From Alishewanella aestuarii B11 (lineage in GTDB: Bacteria > Pseudomonadota > Gammaproteobacteria > Enterobacterales > Alteromonadaceae): DNA of 64,000 nucleotides. The first letter of the stretch is position 1. Every line of letters starts with the position of its first letter. This document shows positions 45,213 to 55,443 of this stretch, one piece after another. The notes below the pieces were generated by a model. It ran no database searches. It was given only the letters and a program-made list of their open reading frames with translations, and was not told where the DNA came from. The translations under genes and the position numbers were made by a program. Location of the stretch: contig NZ_ALAB01000005.1 of NCBI RefSeq assembly GCF_000280055.1, positions 1 to 64,000 on the forward strand, in the 5' to 3' direction.

Positions 45213-45698
45213 ATGAAAACGAATACCTTAATTTTGACCTTAAGTACTGTATTACTGTTAAGCAGCCCACTGGCGCTGGCGCATCCTGGCAAAGGCTGGC
45301 AGGGTGAGGGACAGCGGCATGAGCGCACTATGCTGCCATTAAAGCAATTGGATCTGAGTGCTGAACAGCGGGCACAAATCCAGAGTTTGATGCAGCAACA
45401 TCGCGAAGCCCGGCAACAACAGCGTAATCCAGAAGCCATGCAACAGCTGCTGGACGCGCCACAGTTTGACGAGCTGGCGGCGCAACAACTGCTGGCACAG
45501 CGTGCAGAGCAGCGTGAGCAGCACCAGTTAGCGCGCTTAAAGTTACAGCATCAAATCCATCAGATTTTAACGCCGGAACAACGGCAGCAATTGGCAGAGC
45601 TGCGTAGCCAACGCCAAAGCGGCGAGGGCAAACCATGGCGTCAGCATTCGGGCGAGCGTAAAGAACGCAAAGCCCGGCAGCCGGCGAACGCGGGCTAA
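45213..45698 (+). CDS. CpxP/Spy-family periplasmic protein
   Basis: 161 residues. Signal peptide (KTNTLILTLSTVLLLSS, cleaved after ALA) and a helical domain with two LTxxQ-type motifs: LDLSAEQRAQI and LTPEQRQQLAEL. Gln/Arg-rich. Such proteins are periplasmic chaperones and feedback inhibitors of CpxA. Adjacent ATGs at 45210 and 45213 are both possible; GGAG 8 nt before 45213 favours it. A CpxR box precedes it. Confidence 0.85.
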   Translation: MKTNTLILTLSTVLLLSSPLALAHPGKGWQGEGQRHERTMLPLKQLDLSAEQRAQIQSLMQQHREARQQQRNPEAMQQLLDAPQFDELAAQQLLAQRAEQREQHQLARLKLQHQIHQILTPEQRQQLAELRSQRQSGEGKPWRQHSGERKERKARQPANAG

Positions 45699-45718
45699 AC
45701 GTCAACCCGCTCAGGCAG

Positions 45719-47131
45719 CTATTCTACCCCCAGCTCTTTCAGCTTGCGGGTTAACGTATTGCGGCCCCAACCCAGTTTGCGGGCCGCTTCCTGTTTATGG
45801 CCGTGTGTATAACGCAGCGCCTGTTCCAGTACAATTTTCTCAAAGGCCGGTGCGGCTTCGTCCAGAATATTATCCTGACCCGCTGCCAGGCGCTCGCTAA
45901 CCCAGGCTGCTAATAAACTTTGCCAATCGGTATGGCCCTCCGCGCTACTCAGCTTTGGCTGAGTTTTCGGTTGCTGCAGTAATTCCGGCGGTAAGTCCGC
46001 CACCACGATATGCTTGCCACTGGCCATCACGGTTAACCAGCGACAGGTATTTTCCAGTTGCCGCACATTGCCCGGCCAGTCAAGCCGGGTCAGCACCTGC
46101 TCAGCTTCCTTACTTAGCGTTTTGGCTTCCACATTCAGCTCGGTCGCCGCTTGCTGTAAAAAATGTCGTGCTAGTTTACCGATATCTTCGCGGCGATCTT
46201 TCAGGGACGGCAGATGAATACGGATCACATTTAAGCGGTGGAATAAGTCTTCCCGGAACTTGCCCTGCGCCGCCAGTTGCTCTAAATCCTGGTGGGTCGC
46301 GGCAATGATCCGCACATCGACGTTTACCGGTTGATGGCCTCCGACCCGGTAAAACTGGCCATCGGCCAGCACCCGCAGCAGCCGGGTTTGTACGTCCAGC
46401 GGCATATCGCCGATTTCATCCAGAAACAGGGTTCCGCCATCGGCCTGCTCAAAGCGGCCTTTACGGGCATTCTGGGCACCGGTAAAGGCGCCCTTTTCAT
46501 GACCAAAGAGCTCAGACTCGATCAGATCCTTCGGGATTGCGGCCATATTCAGCGCGATAAAAGGCTGTTCATGCCGTGGACTGTGTTTATGCAGCGCCCG
46601 CGCCACCAGTTCTTTACCGGTGCCGGACTGGCCATTAATCAGCACACTGATACTGGAACGGGCCAGGCGGCCGATGGCTCGAAACACTTCCTGCATCGCC
46701 GGCGCTTCGCCAATAATTTCGGTACTGAGCAGCGGTGCTGCCGGCTGCTGTTTGGCGCGCCGGTTTTTGCTGTGCTCCAGCGCGCGGCTGATCAGGCTGA
46801 CGGCATCGTTCACGTCAAAGGGTTTCGGCAGATACTCGAAGGCGCCCCGTTTAAAGGCGTTGACCGCACTGTCCAGATCCGAATGCGCCGTCATAATGAT
46901 CACCGGCAGTTCCGGGCTCAGTTGCTGTAAACGGCTTAACAGTTCCATCCCATCGGTACCCGGCATCCGGATATCGGATACCACGACCGCCGGCTGTTCA
47001 TATTCCAGCCGCTGTAACATCAGATCGGCTGAGGCAAAACTTTCGCAGTCAATGGCACTGCGGCTCAGCGCCTTTTCCAGTACCCAGCGAATAGAATTAT
47101 CATCGTCAATGATCCAGACATCCTGTTTCAT
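45719..47131 (-). CDS. ntrC: Nitrogen regulator NtrC (GlnG), sigma-54 activator
   Basis: 470 residues: receiver ([17 protein letters not shown], phospho-Asp in [13 protein letters not shown]), AAA+ domain (Walker [15 protein letters not shown], sigma-54 contact loop [10 protein letters not shown], Walker [14 protein letters not shown]) and a C-terminal Fis-type HTH ([19 protein letters not shown]). Activates glnA under nitrogen limitation. Overlaps ntrB by 4 bp. Confidence 0.97.
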   Translation of the reverse strand: MKQDVWIIDDDNSIRWVLEKALSRSAIDCESFASADLMLQRLEYEQPAVVVSDIRMPGTDGMELLSRLQQLSPELPVIIMTAHSDLDSAVNAFKRGAFEYLPKPFDVNDAVSLISRALEHSKNRRAKQQPAAPLLSTEIIGEAPAMQEVFRAIGRLARSSISVLINGQSGTGKELVARALHKHSPRHEQPFIALNMAAIPKDLIESELFGHEKGAFTGAQNARKGRFEQADGGTLFLDEIGDMPLDVQTRLLRVLADGQFYRVGGHQPVNVDVRIIAATHQDLEQLAAQGKFREDLFHRLNVIRIHLPSLKDRREDIGKLARHFLQQAATELNVEAKTLSKEAEQVLTRLDWPGNVRQLENTCRWLTVMASGKHIVVADLPPELLQQPKTQPKLSSAEGHTDWQSLLAAWVSERLAAGQDNILDEAAPAFEKIVLEQALRYTHGHKQEAARKLGWGRNTLTRKLKELGVE

Positions 47132-48189
47132 GGTGCTTCCTCATAGTCTGAAATTGGCAGATAAAGCATAAAGGCGGTGTGACCGGGCCAGCTTTCGCAG
47201 TCGATCCAGCCACGTTGTTGATGGATCAGGGTTTGCGCGATGGACAGACCAAGGCCGGTGCCGCCGGCTTTGCCGCTGACCATCGGATAGAATAGGGTAT
47301 CGCGGATCTCCGCCGGGATCCCCGGCCCGTTATCAATCACTTTGATACAGGCGACCAGTTTGTATCTTTTGCCGTGCAGGGTGTGCTGCGACAGAATACG
47401 GCTTTGCAACGTAATATCGCCGCCGTCCTGCAATGCTTGCTGGGCATTACGCACGATATTCAGCAGCGCCTGCTGTAACAGCTCAGGGTCAAAGTAAAAA
47501 TCCGGAATACTGGGATCATAGTCGCGGTGAAAGCGGATCGGCGCTGGATTATCAATTTGCGCCAGTTGCAGTACCTGCTCGGCCATCTGATGTAAATTGC
47601 TCAGGATACGCTGCGGTGGCCGGTACGGGCCCAGTAAGCGGTCCACCAGATTGCGCAAGCGGTCGGCCTGGGCAATGATTAGCTGGGTGTACTCTTTTTG
47701 TTCGTTATTCAGCGACTCTTCCAGCAATTGTGCCGCGCCACGCAGGCCGCCGAGCGGGTTTTTAATTTCATGTGCCAGATTGCGTACCAGCTCGCGGGCA
47801 GCCAGATGTTGGTGTTGTTGCAAATTTTCCATACTAATCTTGCGCTGCTGCTCGACTTGTCGCAGTTCCAGCAACAACTGCGGCTGTTCCTGCTCCAGCA
47901 GGGTTACCGCAATATCCAGCAGTAACAGGCGGCCGTCGATAGTCACCGCCTGTACATCGCCAACACTAAAGGATTGGCGGTGCAATAAAGCATTGTGTAA
48001 GTGGCTGGCTTTTAAATCCAGATGCTGGAATAAGGCCGGAAAATAATGTTGCGCCAGACGTTTTTCGCCCAGCCCTAATACCGCACAGCTGGCGGTATTG
48101 AAATAACAAATCTGTAACTGGCTATCCAACACCAGTACTGCAGTGGTGAGCTGCTCGGTCAAGCCCTGGCTGCTTGCGTGTGCTGTCAT
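47128..48189 (-). CDS. ntrB: Nitrogen sensor kinase/phosphatase NtrB (GlnL)
   Basis: 353 residues, cytoplasmic. PAS domain, HisKA with NLAHEIKNPLGGLRGAAQLL, ATPase with IVRNAQQAL, DNGPGIP and GGTGLGLSIAQTL. Phosphorylates NtrC when PII signals nitrogen shortage. ATG 48189 follows AGGAGGGG; an in-frame TTG 18 bp upstream is less likely. An NtrC box overlaps the region just upstream of the ribosome site, which suggests autoregulation. Confidence 0.96.
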   Translation of the reverse strand: MTAHASSQGLTEQLTTAVLVLDSQLQICYFNTASCAVLGLGEKRLAQHYFPALFQHLDLKASHLHNALLHRQSFSVGDVQAVTIDGRLLLLDIAVTLLEQEQPQLLLELRQVEQQRKISMENLQQHQHLAARELVRNLAHEIKNPLGGLRGAAQLLEESLNNEQKEYTQLIIAQADRLRNLVDRLLGPYRPPQRILSNLHQMAEQVLQLAQIDNPAPIRFHRDYDPSIPDFYFDPELLQQALLNIVRNAQQALQDGGDITLQSRILSQHTLHGKRYKLVACIKVIDNGPGIPAEIRDTLFYPMVSGKAGGTGLGLSIAQTLIHQQRGWIDCESWPGHTAFMLYLPISDYEEAP

Positions 48190-48199
48190 ACCCCTCCTT

Positions 48200-48216
48200 T
48201 GCACCAAATCGGTGCT
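48200..48216. promoter_or_regulatory. NtrC box at the ntrB start
   Basis: TGCACCAAATCGGTGCT, dyad GCACC-N5-GGTGC, matching the NtrC consensus. It ends 11 bp before the ntrB ATG, so it lies downstream of any ntrB promoter and could act as a repressor site. Confidence 0.75.
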
Positions 48217-48261
48217 TTTGAGCGGCAGTTTAGCCCGACTGAAGTCGGATTACACTGGCTT

Positions 48262-48278
48262 TGCACTAATTTGGTGAA
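48262..48278. promoter_or_regulatory. Second NtrC-like site upstream of ntrB
   Basis: TGCACTAATTTGGTGAA, one mismatch per half from the NtrC dyad. It overlaps the last codons of the DUF4124 gene and lies about 62 bp upstream of the first box (centre to centre). Confidence 0.55.
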
Positions 48279-48787
48279 ATTACGCTGGCCCGATGCAAAT
48301 AAAAGGTTGTGACAGGACTTATTGCAATTAGCTTGCCGTTTTGGTCGAGGAGTTCTAATTGAATAGTATGGGCGCCGCGGTCAACATCGCGTAGTACAAA
48401 GACGGCGCTGTTTTGTGGCTCGCCATAAGCCAGACCGTCGAATACCAGCCGCACTCTGAAGCCGCGTTGAAAACGCGGTGTGATCCGGCCTTCAATATAA
48501 ACTGAGCCAGTGTTGTCGCGCACCGTACCTTGCTCTTCCGGCTGGATAATACTGACTTTAAAAGGTTCGGGTTCGGCGGGCTTTTTATCTGGCATCCGGG
48601 TATCCACCGGATCCATCAGATTGGGGCGCACAGTCAGGGTAATTTCTTCGGCACCGGGGGTTGGACTATCGGAGAAGATCACTACGCCATTGGCATCGCG
48701 GGTCACATAGATACGTTTTTCCTGAGCCGCTACGAAGCCGTGCAGCGCAAGTAAAGTTATCAGCAGTAGCAGTGTCCGCAGTTTCAT
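48266..48787 (-). CDS. DUF4124 family exported protein
   Basis: 173 residues. Signal peptide (LRTLLLLITLLALHGFVAAQ), then a DUF4124 domain: KRIYVTRDANGVVIFSDSP, followed by a C-terminal immunoglobulin-like part (GTVRDNTGSVYIEGRITP, FVLRDVDRGAHTIQLELLD). Lies between glnA and ntrB, a place it commonly holds in gammaproteobacteria. Function unknown. ATG 48787 is preferred over one three codons upstream that abuts AGG. Confidence 0.85.
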   Translation of the reverse strand: MKLRTLLLLITLLALHGFVAAQEKRIYVTRDANGVVIFSDSPTPGAEEITLTVRPNLMDPVDTRMPDKKPAEPEPFKVSIIQPEEQGTVRDNTGSVYIEGRITPRFQRGFRVRLVFDGLAYGEPQNSAVFVLRDVDRGAHTIQLELLDQNGKLIAISPVTTFYLHRASVISPN

Positions 48788-48856
48788 GGTTACCATGCCT
48801 AAAATGTCATCCTGACGATCAGATTAACTTTAGCTGGAAAGCGTTAACTTTTCTAC

Positions 48857-48884
48857 AAAAAAAGCTCACCGGAGTGAGCTTTTT
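48857..48884 (-). terminator. Rho-independent terminator after glnA
   Basis: AAAAAGCTCAC, loop CGGA, GTGAGCTTTTT, with T/A tracts on both sides. Lies between the glnA stop and the DUF4124 start on the same strand, so glnA is largely separated from ntrBC. Confidence 0.88.
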
Positions 48885-48929
48885 GTTTTAATACTAAGGA
48901 ATTAGTAACGCTGGCTTGCCGCCATTTAC

Positions 48930-50339
48930 TTAAACGCTGTAGTACAGTTCAAATTCCAGTGGATGTACTGCCATCGATACTTTGCGGGCTTCGGCGCGCT
49001 TGATAGCGATGTAAGCATCAATCATATCGTCTGACATTACGCCGCCCTTGGTGAAGATGGCGCGGTTTTTATCCAGCTCGTTCAGGGCCTCATCCAGCGA
49101 GGTAGCAACCTGTGGAATGTTAGCTGCTTCTTCTGCTGGCAGATCGTACAGATCTTTATCCATCGCATCGCCTGGGTGGATCTTATTCTGAATACCGTCA
49201 ATACCGGCCATTAACTGGGCAGCAAAGGCCAGATATGGGTTAGCGGCCGGATCCGGGAAACGACACTCAATACGACGGGCTTTGGCGCTTGGTACCAGCG
49301 GGATCCGGATTGACGCAGAACGGTTACGGGCAGAGTAAGCCAGCATCACCGGGGCTTCAAAGTGCGGAACCAGACGCTTGTACGAGTTGGTTGACGGGTT
49401 AGTAAAGGCGTTCAGCGCTTTAGCGTGTTTGATAATACCGCCAATGTAGTACAGCGCCAGCTCAGATAAACCGGCATATTTATCACCAGCAAACAGGTTG
49501 ACGCCGTCTTTAGCCAGTGACTGGTGACAGTGCATACCTGAACCGTTATCGCCAACCAGTGGTTTTGGCATAAAGGTAACAGTTTTGCCATACAGGTGTG
49601 CCACGTTATGGATCACATACTTTAACTGCTGAATTTCATCGGCTTTTTTGGTTAAGGTATTGAAACGGGTCGCGATTTCGTTCTGACCGGCAGTGGCGAC
49701 TTCATGGTGGTGAGCTTCGACTACCTGACCCATTTCTTCCAGCACCATACACATGGCGCTACGGATGTCATGGCCTGAGTCTACCGGTGGTAACGGGAAG
49801 TAACCGCCTTTAACGCCCGGACGGTGGCCCTTGTTACCCTCTTCGTAAGCGGTACCTGAGTTCCAGGCGGCTTCCGTAGAGTTAATTTTAAAGAATGAGC
49901 CCGACATATTGGTTTCGAAACGAATATCGTCGAACATAAAGAATTCTGGTTCCGGGCCAAACAGCACGGTATCGGCAATACCGGTTGACTTCAGATAGTC
50001 TTCGGCACGTTTGGCGATAGAACGTGGATCGCGGTCATAACCTTGCATAGTGCTTGGTTCAATGACGTCGCAGGTGATATTCAGCGTGGTTTCTTCAAAA
50101 AACGGGTCCAGCACGGCAGTGGTTGGGTCCGGTAACAGGATCATGTCTGAGTCATTGATACCTTTCCAGCCCATGATAGAAGAACCATCAAACATCTTGC
50201 CGTCTTCAAAGGTGCTCTCTGAGATCTGGCTGACCGGTACCGTTACATGCTGCTCTTTACCTTTAGTATCGGTAAAACGCAGGTCAACAAATTTAACCTC
50301 GTTCTCTTTGATTAATTTCAGTACGTTTTCTACAGACAT
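48930..50339 (-). CDS. glnA: Glutamine synthetase type I (GlnA)
   Basis: 469 residues. ATP-dependent amidation of glutamate. Motifs: [24 protein letters not shown], the ammonia/ATP site segment [22 protein letters not shown] and the adenylylation tyrosine in [10 protein letters not shown], so activity should be tuned by GlnE. ATG 50339 follows GGAGG; an in-frame start 72 bp upstream would lie over the promoter. Upstream are a sigma-54-like promoter and an NtrC site. Confidence 0.98.
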   Translation of the reverse strand: MSVENVLKLIKENEVKFVDLRFTDTKGKEQHVTVPVSQISESTFEDGKMFDGSSIMGWKGINDSDMILLPDPTTAVLDPFFEETTLNITCDVIEPSTMQGYDRDPRSIAKRAEDYLKSTGIADTVLFGPEPEFFMFDDIRFETNMSGSFFKINSTEAAWNSGTAYEEGNKGHRPGVKGGYFPLPPVDSGHDIRSAMCMVLEEMGQVVEAHHHEVATAGQNEIATRFNTLTKKADEIQQLKYVIHNVAHLYGKTVTFMPKPLVGDNGSGMHCHQSLAKDGVNLFAGDKYAGLSELALYYIGGIIKHAKALNAFTNPSTNSYKRLVPHFEAPVMLAYSARNRSASIRIPLVPSAKARRIECRFPDPAANPYLAFAAQLMAGIDGIQNKIHPGDAMDKDLYDLPAEEAANIPQVATSLDEALNELDKNRAIFTKGGVMSDDMIDAYIAIKRAEARKVSMAVHPLEFELYYSV

Positions 50340-50393
50340 GTATTCCTCCAAGTGACCCATTTTGAGCAAATATCCGGTTGGTTGCCCTGTTAA

Positions 50394-50411
50394 ATGCCAG
50401 ATATATGCCAA
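50394..50411 (-). promoter_or_regulatory. Candidate sigma-54 promoter for glnA
   Basis: Read on the minus strand TTGGCATATATCTGGCAT: the GG and GC elements are exactly 10 bp apart as sigma-54 requires, with one change in the -12 box (TGGC for TTGC). About 60 bp before the glnA ATG. Confidence 0.6.
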
Positions 50412-50473
50412 TATCTTAAGGTGTTGTATTTAATTGGTTTAATTTGCAAGGCTGCTGCGCCAAGCCTTAGTGT

Positions 50474-50490
50474 TGCACCAACTTGGTGCG
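50474..50490. promoter_or_regulatory. NtrC enhancer site upstream of glnA
   Basis: TGCACCAACTTGGTGCG, nearly perfect NtrC dyad. It lies about 80 bp upstream of the sigma-54-like promoter. A weak TGGTGC half-site follows about 20 bp further upstream. Confidence 0.85.
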
Positions 50491-50701
50491 CAAGCGCTTC
50501 ATAATGGTGCTAAAGCTAACCCGTTTCAGTGTAGTCAATTATCGGCGGCGAAAAGGGGCTGCCGAAAAAAAATACCGAAATGCTTGCAGGAGTTTTTTGT
50601 TTCGGCGCGAAAACAGAGTAGAATATGCGCCCTTTAGTTTTTATTTGCGTTCGCCTGGTGGTCATTCTGGTCATCTAGTGCCACACAGAGGATAGTTATT
50701 C

Positions 50702-52537
50702 ATGAGCGTCACAGCGTCATCCATCGACAAGCTTCGTAATATTGCCATTATCGCCCACGTTGACCACGGTAAAACTACTATGGTTGATAAGCTGTTGCAG
50801 CAATCCGGTACCCTGGATTCGCGCGCCAAGCTGCAGGAGCGGATCATGGACTCCAATGCTCAGGAATCTGAGCGGGGTATTACCATCCTGGCAAAAAATA
50901 CGTCTGTACGCTGGAATGGCTATCAGATCAATATCCTGGATACCCCTGGCCACGCCGACTTCGGTGGTGAGGTAGAGCGGGTACTCTCTATGGCAGACTC
51001 GGTATTACTGCTGGTTGATGCCGTTGAAGGCCCAATGCCACAAACCCGCTTTGTGACGCAAAAAGCCTTTGCCCACGGTTTAAAGCCAATCGTAGTCATC
51101 AACAAAGTTGATAAGCCGGGTGCACGGGTCAACTGGGTTATCGATCAAGTATTCGATCTGTTCGACAATCTGGGTGCCTCAGATGAGCAACTGGATTTCC
51201 CAATTGTATATGCCTCAGGCTTAAATGGCTGGGCATCGTTAGAAGCCGATGTGAAGAAAGACGATATTACCGATCTGTTCGAAGCCATCGTGAAATATGT
51301 TGAGCCACCAAAGGTTGAGCTGGAAGGTGAAACTCAGGTGCAGGTATCGCAACTGGATTACTCCAGCTACCTGGGTATTATTGGTATCGGCCGGATTAAA
51401 CGCGGTACTTTAAAGCCAAACCAACAGGTCACCATTGTTGGCGCGGACGGTAGCAAGCGTAACGGTAAGGTTGGTCAGGTATTCGGTTATTTAGGCTTAG
51501 AACGGCATGAAACGCTGGAAGCCACCGCTGGGGATATCGTGGCTTTTACCGGTTTAGGTGAGCTGAAAATCTCTGATACCATCTGTGCCCCAAGTAAGGT
51601 TGAAGCTTTACCGGCGTTACAGGTTGATGAACCGACCGTAACCATGACCTTCCAGGTCAATACCTCGCCGTTTGCTGGTAAAGAAGGTAAGTTTGTCACT
51701 TCGCGCCAAATTTTGGAGCGCCTGAACAACGAGCTGAAGCATAACGTGGCACTGCGAGTAGAAGAAACCGAAGACGGCGATAAATTCCGGGTTTCAGGCC
51801 GCGGTGAACTGCACCTGGGCGTATTAATTGAAAATATGCGTCGCGAAGGCTTTGAATTAGCGGTATCACGGCCGGAAGTGATCATGAAAATGGTCGATGG
51901 CGTGAAGCAGGAACCGTTTGAAGTAGTGACCATCGACGTGGAAGAGCAGCATCAGGGCTCAATCATGGAGAAGATGGGTGAGCGTAAGGCCGAAATGACC
52001 GATATGCAACCGGATGGCAAAGGCCGGATCCGGATGGACTTCGTGATGCCAAGCCGCGGTTTAATCGGTTTCCGTACCGAGTTTATGACGCTGACTTCTG
52101 GCACCGGTCTGATGTACCATACTTTTGACCACTACGGTGACTTTAAAGGCGGTAACATCGGTCAGCGTAACAACGGCGTACTGATCTCTAACGCGACCGG
52201 TAAAGCGCTGGCTTATGCGCTGTTTACGCTGCAGGAGCGTGGCCGCTTGTTTACCAGCCATGCTGACGAAGTGTACGAAGGCCAGATTATCGGTATTCAT
52301 AGCCGCAGCAATGACCTGACCGTTAACTGTTTAAAAGGTAAGCAGCTGACCAACATCCGGGCTGCCGGCACCGACGAAGCCTTAACCCTGACGCCACCGA
52401 TCAAGCTGACGCTGGAAAGCGCACTGGAATTTATCGATGACGACGAACTGGTTGAAGTCACACCAAAATCGATCCGCATTCGCAAAAAGCACCTGACCGA
52501 GAACGAGCGTAAACGCGCCAGCCGTCAGTCAGAGTAA
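50702..52537 (+). CDS. typA: Ribosome-dependent GTPase TypA/BipA
   Basis: 611-residue translational GTPase. G1 [16 protein letters not shown], switch [17 protein letters not shown]4 [15 protein letters not shown], and the BipA C-terminal domain ([30 protein letters not shown]). Supports 50S assembly and growth at low temperature. Divergent from glnA, the common arrangement in gammaproteobacteria. Confidence 0.97.
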   Translation: MSVTASSIDKLRNIAIIAHVDHGKTTMVDKLLQQSGTLDSRAKLQERIMDSNAQESERGITILAKNTSVRWNGYQINILDTPGHADFGGEVERVLSMADSVLLLVDAVEGPMPQTRFVTQKAFAHGLKPIVVINKVDKPGARVNWVIDQVFDLFDNLGASDEQLDFPIVYASGLNGWASLEADVKKDDITDLFEAIVKYVEPPKVELEGETQVQVSQLDYSSYLGIIGIGRIKRGTLKPNQQVTIVGADGSKRNGKVGQVFGYLGLERHETLEATAGDIVAFTGLGELKISDTICAPSKVEALPALQVDEPTVTMTFQVNTSPFAGKEGKFVTSRQILERLNNELKHNVALRVEETEDGDKFRVSGRGELHLGVLIENMRREGFELAVSRPEVIMKMVDGVKQEPFEVVTIDVEEQHQGSIMEKMGERKAEMTDMQPDGKGRIRMDFVMPSRGLIGFRTEFMTLTSGTGLMYHTFDHYGDFKGGNIGQRNNGVLISNATGKALAYALFTLQERGRLFTSHADEVYEGQIIGIHSRSNDLTVNCLKGKQLTNIRAAGTDEALTLTPPIKLTLESALEFIDDDELVEVTPKSIRIRKKHLTENERKRASRQSE

Positions 52538-52557
52538 GCGCTTTGCTGTGACATAAA

Positions 52558-52585
52558 AAAGCCCCGCTTAACGCGGGGCTTTGTT
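52558..52585. terminator. Bidirectional terminator between typA and the DUF819 gene
   Basis: AAAGCCCCGC, 5-nt loop, GCGGGGCTTT with A-run before and T-rich stretch after. Serves typA and probably the convergent DUF819 gene. Confidence 0.85.
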
Positions 52586-52608
52586 TTATCGGTGCTAATA
52601 ACAAGGCT

Positions 52609-53847
52609 TTAAGGTGCCACCATCCGCAGTAATAAGCCACACAGATAGGCGCCATAGGTACCCAGGCCATAACCGAGGATCGCCAGCAGTACACCCACCG
52701 GCGCCAACGATGGATGAAAGGCGGCAGCGACCACCGGTGCCGACGCCGCGCCACCGACATTCGCCTGGCTGCCCACTGCCATATAAAACAGCGGTGCCTT
52801 AATCAATTTCGCTACCAGTAACATCAGGCCGGCATGAAAGGCCATCCAGACGATACCGACTACAAACATCAGGGGATAGTCTAAAATGGCGGTCACATCC
52901 ATATGCATACCGATAGTCGCTACCAGGATATACAAAAAAGCACTGCCGACTTTAGAGGCGCCTACTGCCTCGAGTTGTCTGACCCGGGTTGCGGACAGGA
53001 TCAGGCCAACGGTGGTGGCTACCACCACCAGCCAGAAGAAGGTACTGGCCAGGCTATAGTCTGCCAGCACCGGTGCTTCGCGGCCAATCCAGGGCGCAAC
53101 GATATCGGCAATTAAATGTGAAAAACCGGTCACGCCAAAGGCGACGGCAAAGATCAGCATCAGATCATGCATGGTCGGAATGCGCGCATGCTGAGCCTGA
53201 TAATTCTCGATCTTCTGTTGTAGATGACGAATAGCACTGGTGTCGGCACCGGTTTTCTGGTCGAAATAGCTGGCGCGACTGGCCATCAGCAACAGCACCG
53301 CCATCCAGACATTAGCCACTATGACATCCACGGTAATCATCACCGAGAAAATGCTGCCATCAACTTCAAACACTTCTTTCATCGCGGCCTGATTGGCGCC
53401 ACCACCAATCCAGCTACCGGCGATAGTACTCATGCCACGCCAGATATCACCGCCCAGTGCTTCCGGGTACAGGCTACCCAGCATCAAAAGTGCCAGTGGA
53501 CCGCCAATAATAATCCCCAGGGTGCCGGTAAGAAACATAATCAGCGCTTTCGGGCCAAGGCCAATAATGGCTTTAAAGTCGACACTCAGCGTCAGCAATA
53601 CCAGACTGGCCGGTAATAAATAGCGCGATGCCATCTTGTACAGGGCCGAGCCTTCCCCATCAATAATGCCAAAGCTGTTTAGCAGTGACGGAATAAAGTA
53701 GCAAAGCAGCAGGGCAGGGACATAACGATAAAAAGCTTTACAGTAGCGGTTAGCACTGTGACTGGTATAAAACACCAGCCCCAGGATCAGCGCCAGCAGG
53801 CCAAGAACGACGGCATCGTTGGTGATCAAAACAGTGGTTTCTTGCAT
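52609..53847 (-). CDS. DUF819 family membrane protein
   Basis: 412 residues, about ten transmembrane helices. Matches DUF819 (YjcL-like): YVPALLLCYFIPSLLNSFGI, LLPASLVLLTLSVDFKAI, STIAGSWIGGGANQAAMKEV and a late AVGSQANVGGAASAPVVAAAF. The two Gly-rich GGGAN and NVGGAASAP motifs at symmetric positions suggest an inverted-repeat transporter fold. Substrate unknown. Confidence 0.88.
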   Translation of the reverse strand: MQETTVLITNDAVVLGLLALILGLVFYTSHSANRYCKAFYRYVPALLLCYFIPSLLNSFGIIDGEGSALYKMASRYLLPASLVLLTLSVDFKAIIGLGPKALIMFLTGTLGIIIGGPLALLMLGSLYPEALGGDIWRGMSTIAGSWIGGGANQAAMKEVFEVDGSIFSVMITVDVIVANVWMAVLLLMASRASYFDQKTGADTSAIRHLQQKIENYQAQHARIPTMHDLMLIFAVAFGVTGFSHLIADIVAPWIGREAPVLADYSLASTFFWLVVVATTVGLILSATRVRQLEAVGASKVGSAFLYILVATIGMHMDVTAILDYPLMFVVGIVWMAFHAGLMLLVAKLIKAPLFYMAVGSQANVGGAASAPVVAAAFHPSLAPVGVLLAILGYGLGTYGAYLCGLLLRMVAP

Positions 53848-54150
53848 ATATTATTCTTATAAGTCAGAAGTGGGCGCCAGAGCGAGTTCAGGCGCTGGGG
53901 TGTTGCTAGTGTGCCGTAAAAAGGCCACAGCTGGCAATCTTTCTGCCGCGTAGCTGTCCCGCCTGGTCGCAGCCCGGGCCATTGTCTGCTACCCTACACC
54001 GGGTATCGCTATAGCTGTTATGGTTAAAAAGCCGAACTTAAGTTGATACTTATCAAATCCGCAAAGACGGATCCTCAGTATGATAATCAGGGCAGACCAG
54101 CGTTAGCCGGCAACGGCCAGCGGCCCTTACTACAATGCAGGAGTGTTCGA
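53848..54150 (+). other. Intergenic region upstream of HiPIP gene
   Basis: 303 bp between the divergent DUF819 and HiPIP genes. It includes a 14-bp inverted repeat TTGATA-CT-TATCAA at 54043-54056, which could be an operator, and a TATGATAAT-like -10 at about 54078. An open frame runs back from the HiPIP gene to 54043, but its extra codons look non-coding. No RNA gene seen. Confidence 0.4.
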
Positions 54151-54441
54151 ATGAATAATATTAACCGTCGTAACTTTTTCAAAATCTCAGCCGGTACCGT
54201 CATTGGTATGACGCTGGGCGGTGTCACGCTCAGAGCCTTTGCCGCTGAGCAATTAAAGCTGGATGACCCTTTAGCGGCAGCGATGCGCTATACCCACAAG
54301 TCGGAAGTGGAAGGTCAGAAATGCAGTAACTGTAACCTGATTCAGGGTGAAGATGGCCAGGAATGGCGGCCTTGCGCCATTTTCCCGGGCAAATTAGTCG
54401 CCTCAGAAGGCTGGTGTGCTGCCTGGGTGAAAAAGGTTTAA
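54151..54441 (+). CDS. High-potential iron-sulfur protein (HiPIP)
   Basis: 96 residues. Tat-type signal (NRRNFFKISAG, cut near AFAAEQ), then a small domain with four cluster-ligand cysteines in CSNCNLIQG, RPCAIFPG and EGWCAAW. Binds one [4Fe-4S] cluster at high potential and shuttles electrons in the periplasm. Correct spacing and length for HiPIPs. ATG 54151 has GGAG upstream at 7 nt. HiPIPs are typical of Chromatiaceae and of Rheinheimera-like aerobes. Confidence 0.93.
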   Translation: MNNINRRNFFKISAGTVIGMTLGGVTLRAFAAEQLKLDDPLAAAMRYTHKSEVEGQKCSNCNLIQGEDGQEWRPCAIFPGKLVASEGWCAAWVKKV

Positions 54442-54458
54442 GCTAACGCCTTGAGGAT

Positions 54459-54485
54459 AAACGCCGGCCTGCTGCCGGCGTTTTT
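54459..54485 (+). terminator. Rho-independent terminator after HiPIP gene
   Basis: AAACGCCGGC, loop CTGCT, GCCGGCGTTTTT. Strong stem with T-run, 17 bp after the stop codon. Confidence 0.9.
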
Positions 54486-54534
54486 GTGTGCGCCGCGTCT
54501 AAACTTCAGTGTTGCGTTGGGGTTTACGCGAAAC

Positions 54535-55272
54535 TCAGGGTAAATTTAAATGCCGGCCGCCATCCAGCGCCAGTACCCGTCCGGTCAGATAGCGGCTGTC
54601 CAGAATATAGCGTACTGCTGTTACCACTTCCTGTGCCCCGGGTTCACACTGTAACAACGACTTTTGCAAAGCCTGCTGTTTATATTCCTCGGCATCACCG
54701 GCATTAAACATCAGTAGCGCCGGCGCTATGGTATTAACTTTAATCTTTGGTGCAAATTGCCGGGCAAAAGACAGGGTCAGGTTCTCTAGCGCGGCCTTGG
54801 ACGCTGCATAGGCAATATGTTTGCTACTGCCAACACTGGCTACAAAATCACTCAGCTGAATAATATCGGCCTGCTCACTGAGCTGCAGTTGTGGCTGCAG
54901 CGCACGGTTAAGCAAGTAGGGCGTACGGGCATGAATTTGCTGCAAATAATCAAAGCTTTCTGCTTCTGCTTGCAGTTGCGCCAACAAGGAGTCTGCAGTT
55001 GCCGGCGGATCCTTGCGCCAGTCCGAGGCATTATGGATCAGCGCCCGCAGTGGACCAAGCTGCTGCAGCTGGCTGATAAAATCCGCCAGGCTATTTAGAT
55101 CGGTCAGATCGCATTGGTAGGTTAGCACGCCGGCGGCTTTAAGTTGTGCCAGCCCCGGTCGCTCACTACGGTAGCTGGCCACCACCTGATAACCGGCCTG
55201 TTGTAGGTCTAACGCCAGTGCCAGGCCAACACGCTGCGCGGCTCCGGTGATGACGATAATGGGTTTATGCAT
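54535..55272 (-). CDS. folM: Dihydromonapterin reductase FolM-like SDR
   Basis: 245 residues. SDR with TGAAQRVGLALALDL cofactor motif, HNASDW, and YAASKAALENL (YxxxK); the C-terminal LALDGGRHL segment is typical of FolM. Reduces dihydromonapterin/dihydrofolate with NADPH. Normal length. A broader pteridine reductase role cannot be excluded. Confidence 0.88.
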   Translation of the reverse strand: MHKPIIVITGAAQRVGLALALDLQQAGYQVVASYRSERPGLAQLKAAGVLTYQCDLTDLNSLADFISQLQQLGPLRALIHNASDWRKDPPATADSLLAQLQAEAESFDYLQQIHARTPYLLNRALQPQLQLSEQADIIQLSDFVASVGSSKHIAYAASKAALENLTLSFARQFAPKIKVNTIAPALLMFNAGDAEEYKQQALQKSLLQCEPGAQEVVTAVRYILDSRYLTGRVLALDGGRHLNLP

Positions 55273-55443
55273 AGGAAATCCTTGGTTAATTGCCTGACGT
55301 TTTGACGGTCAGGCAGGCGTAGCAGCAAGTATATACTTTACGCTTACTGCCGTGGATCCCTGCGTAAGGATTGCTGCTGTCATAAAAAAGACACACTTAG
55401 CTGTTAAGTTGCCGCAAGTTTCACTCCGATGCAGGTCCTCACT

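Noticed and set aside
50444-50464. TTGGCGC...TTGCA as the sigma-54 promoter of glnA
   Set aside because: The GG and GC elements are 12 bp apart instead of the required 10. The site at 50394-50411 has correct spacing.
54043-54150. Upstream extension of the HiPIP reading frame
   Set aside because: The added residues precede a clear Tat signal start and lack a ribosome site; ATG 54151 has one.
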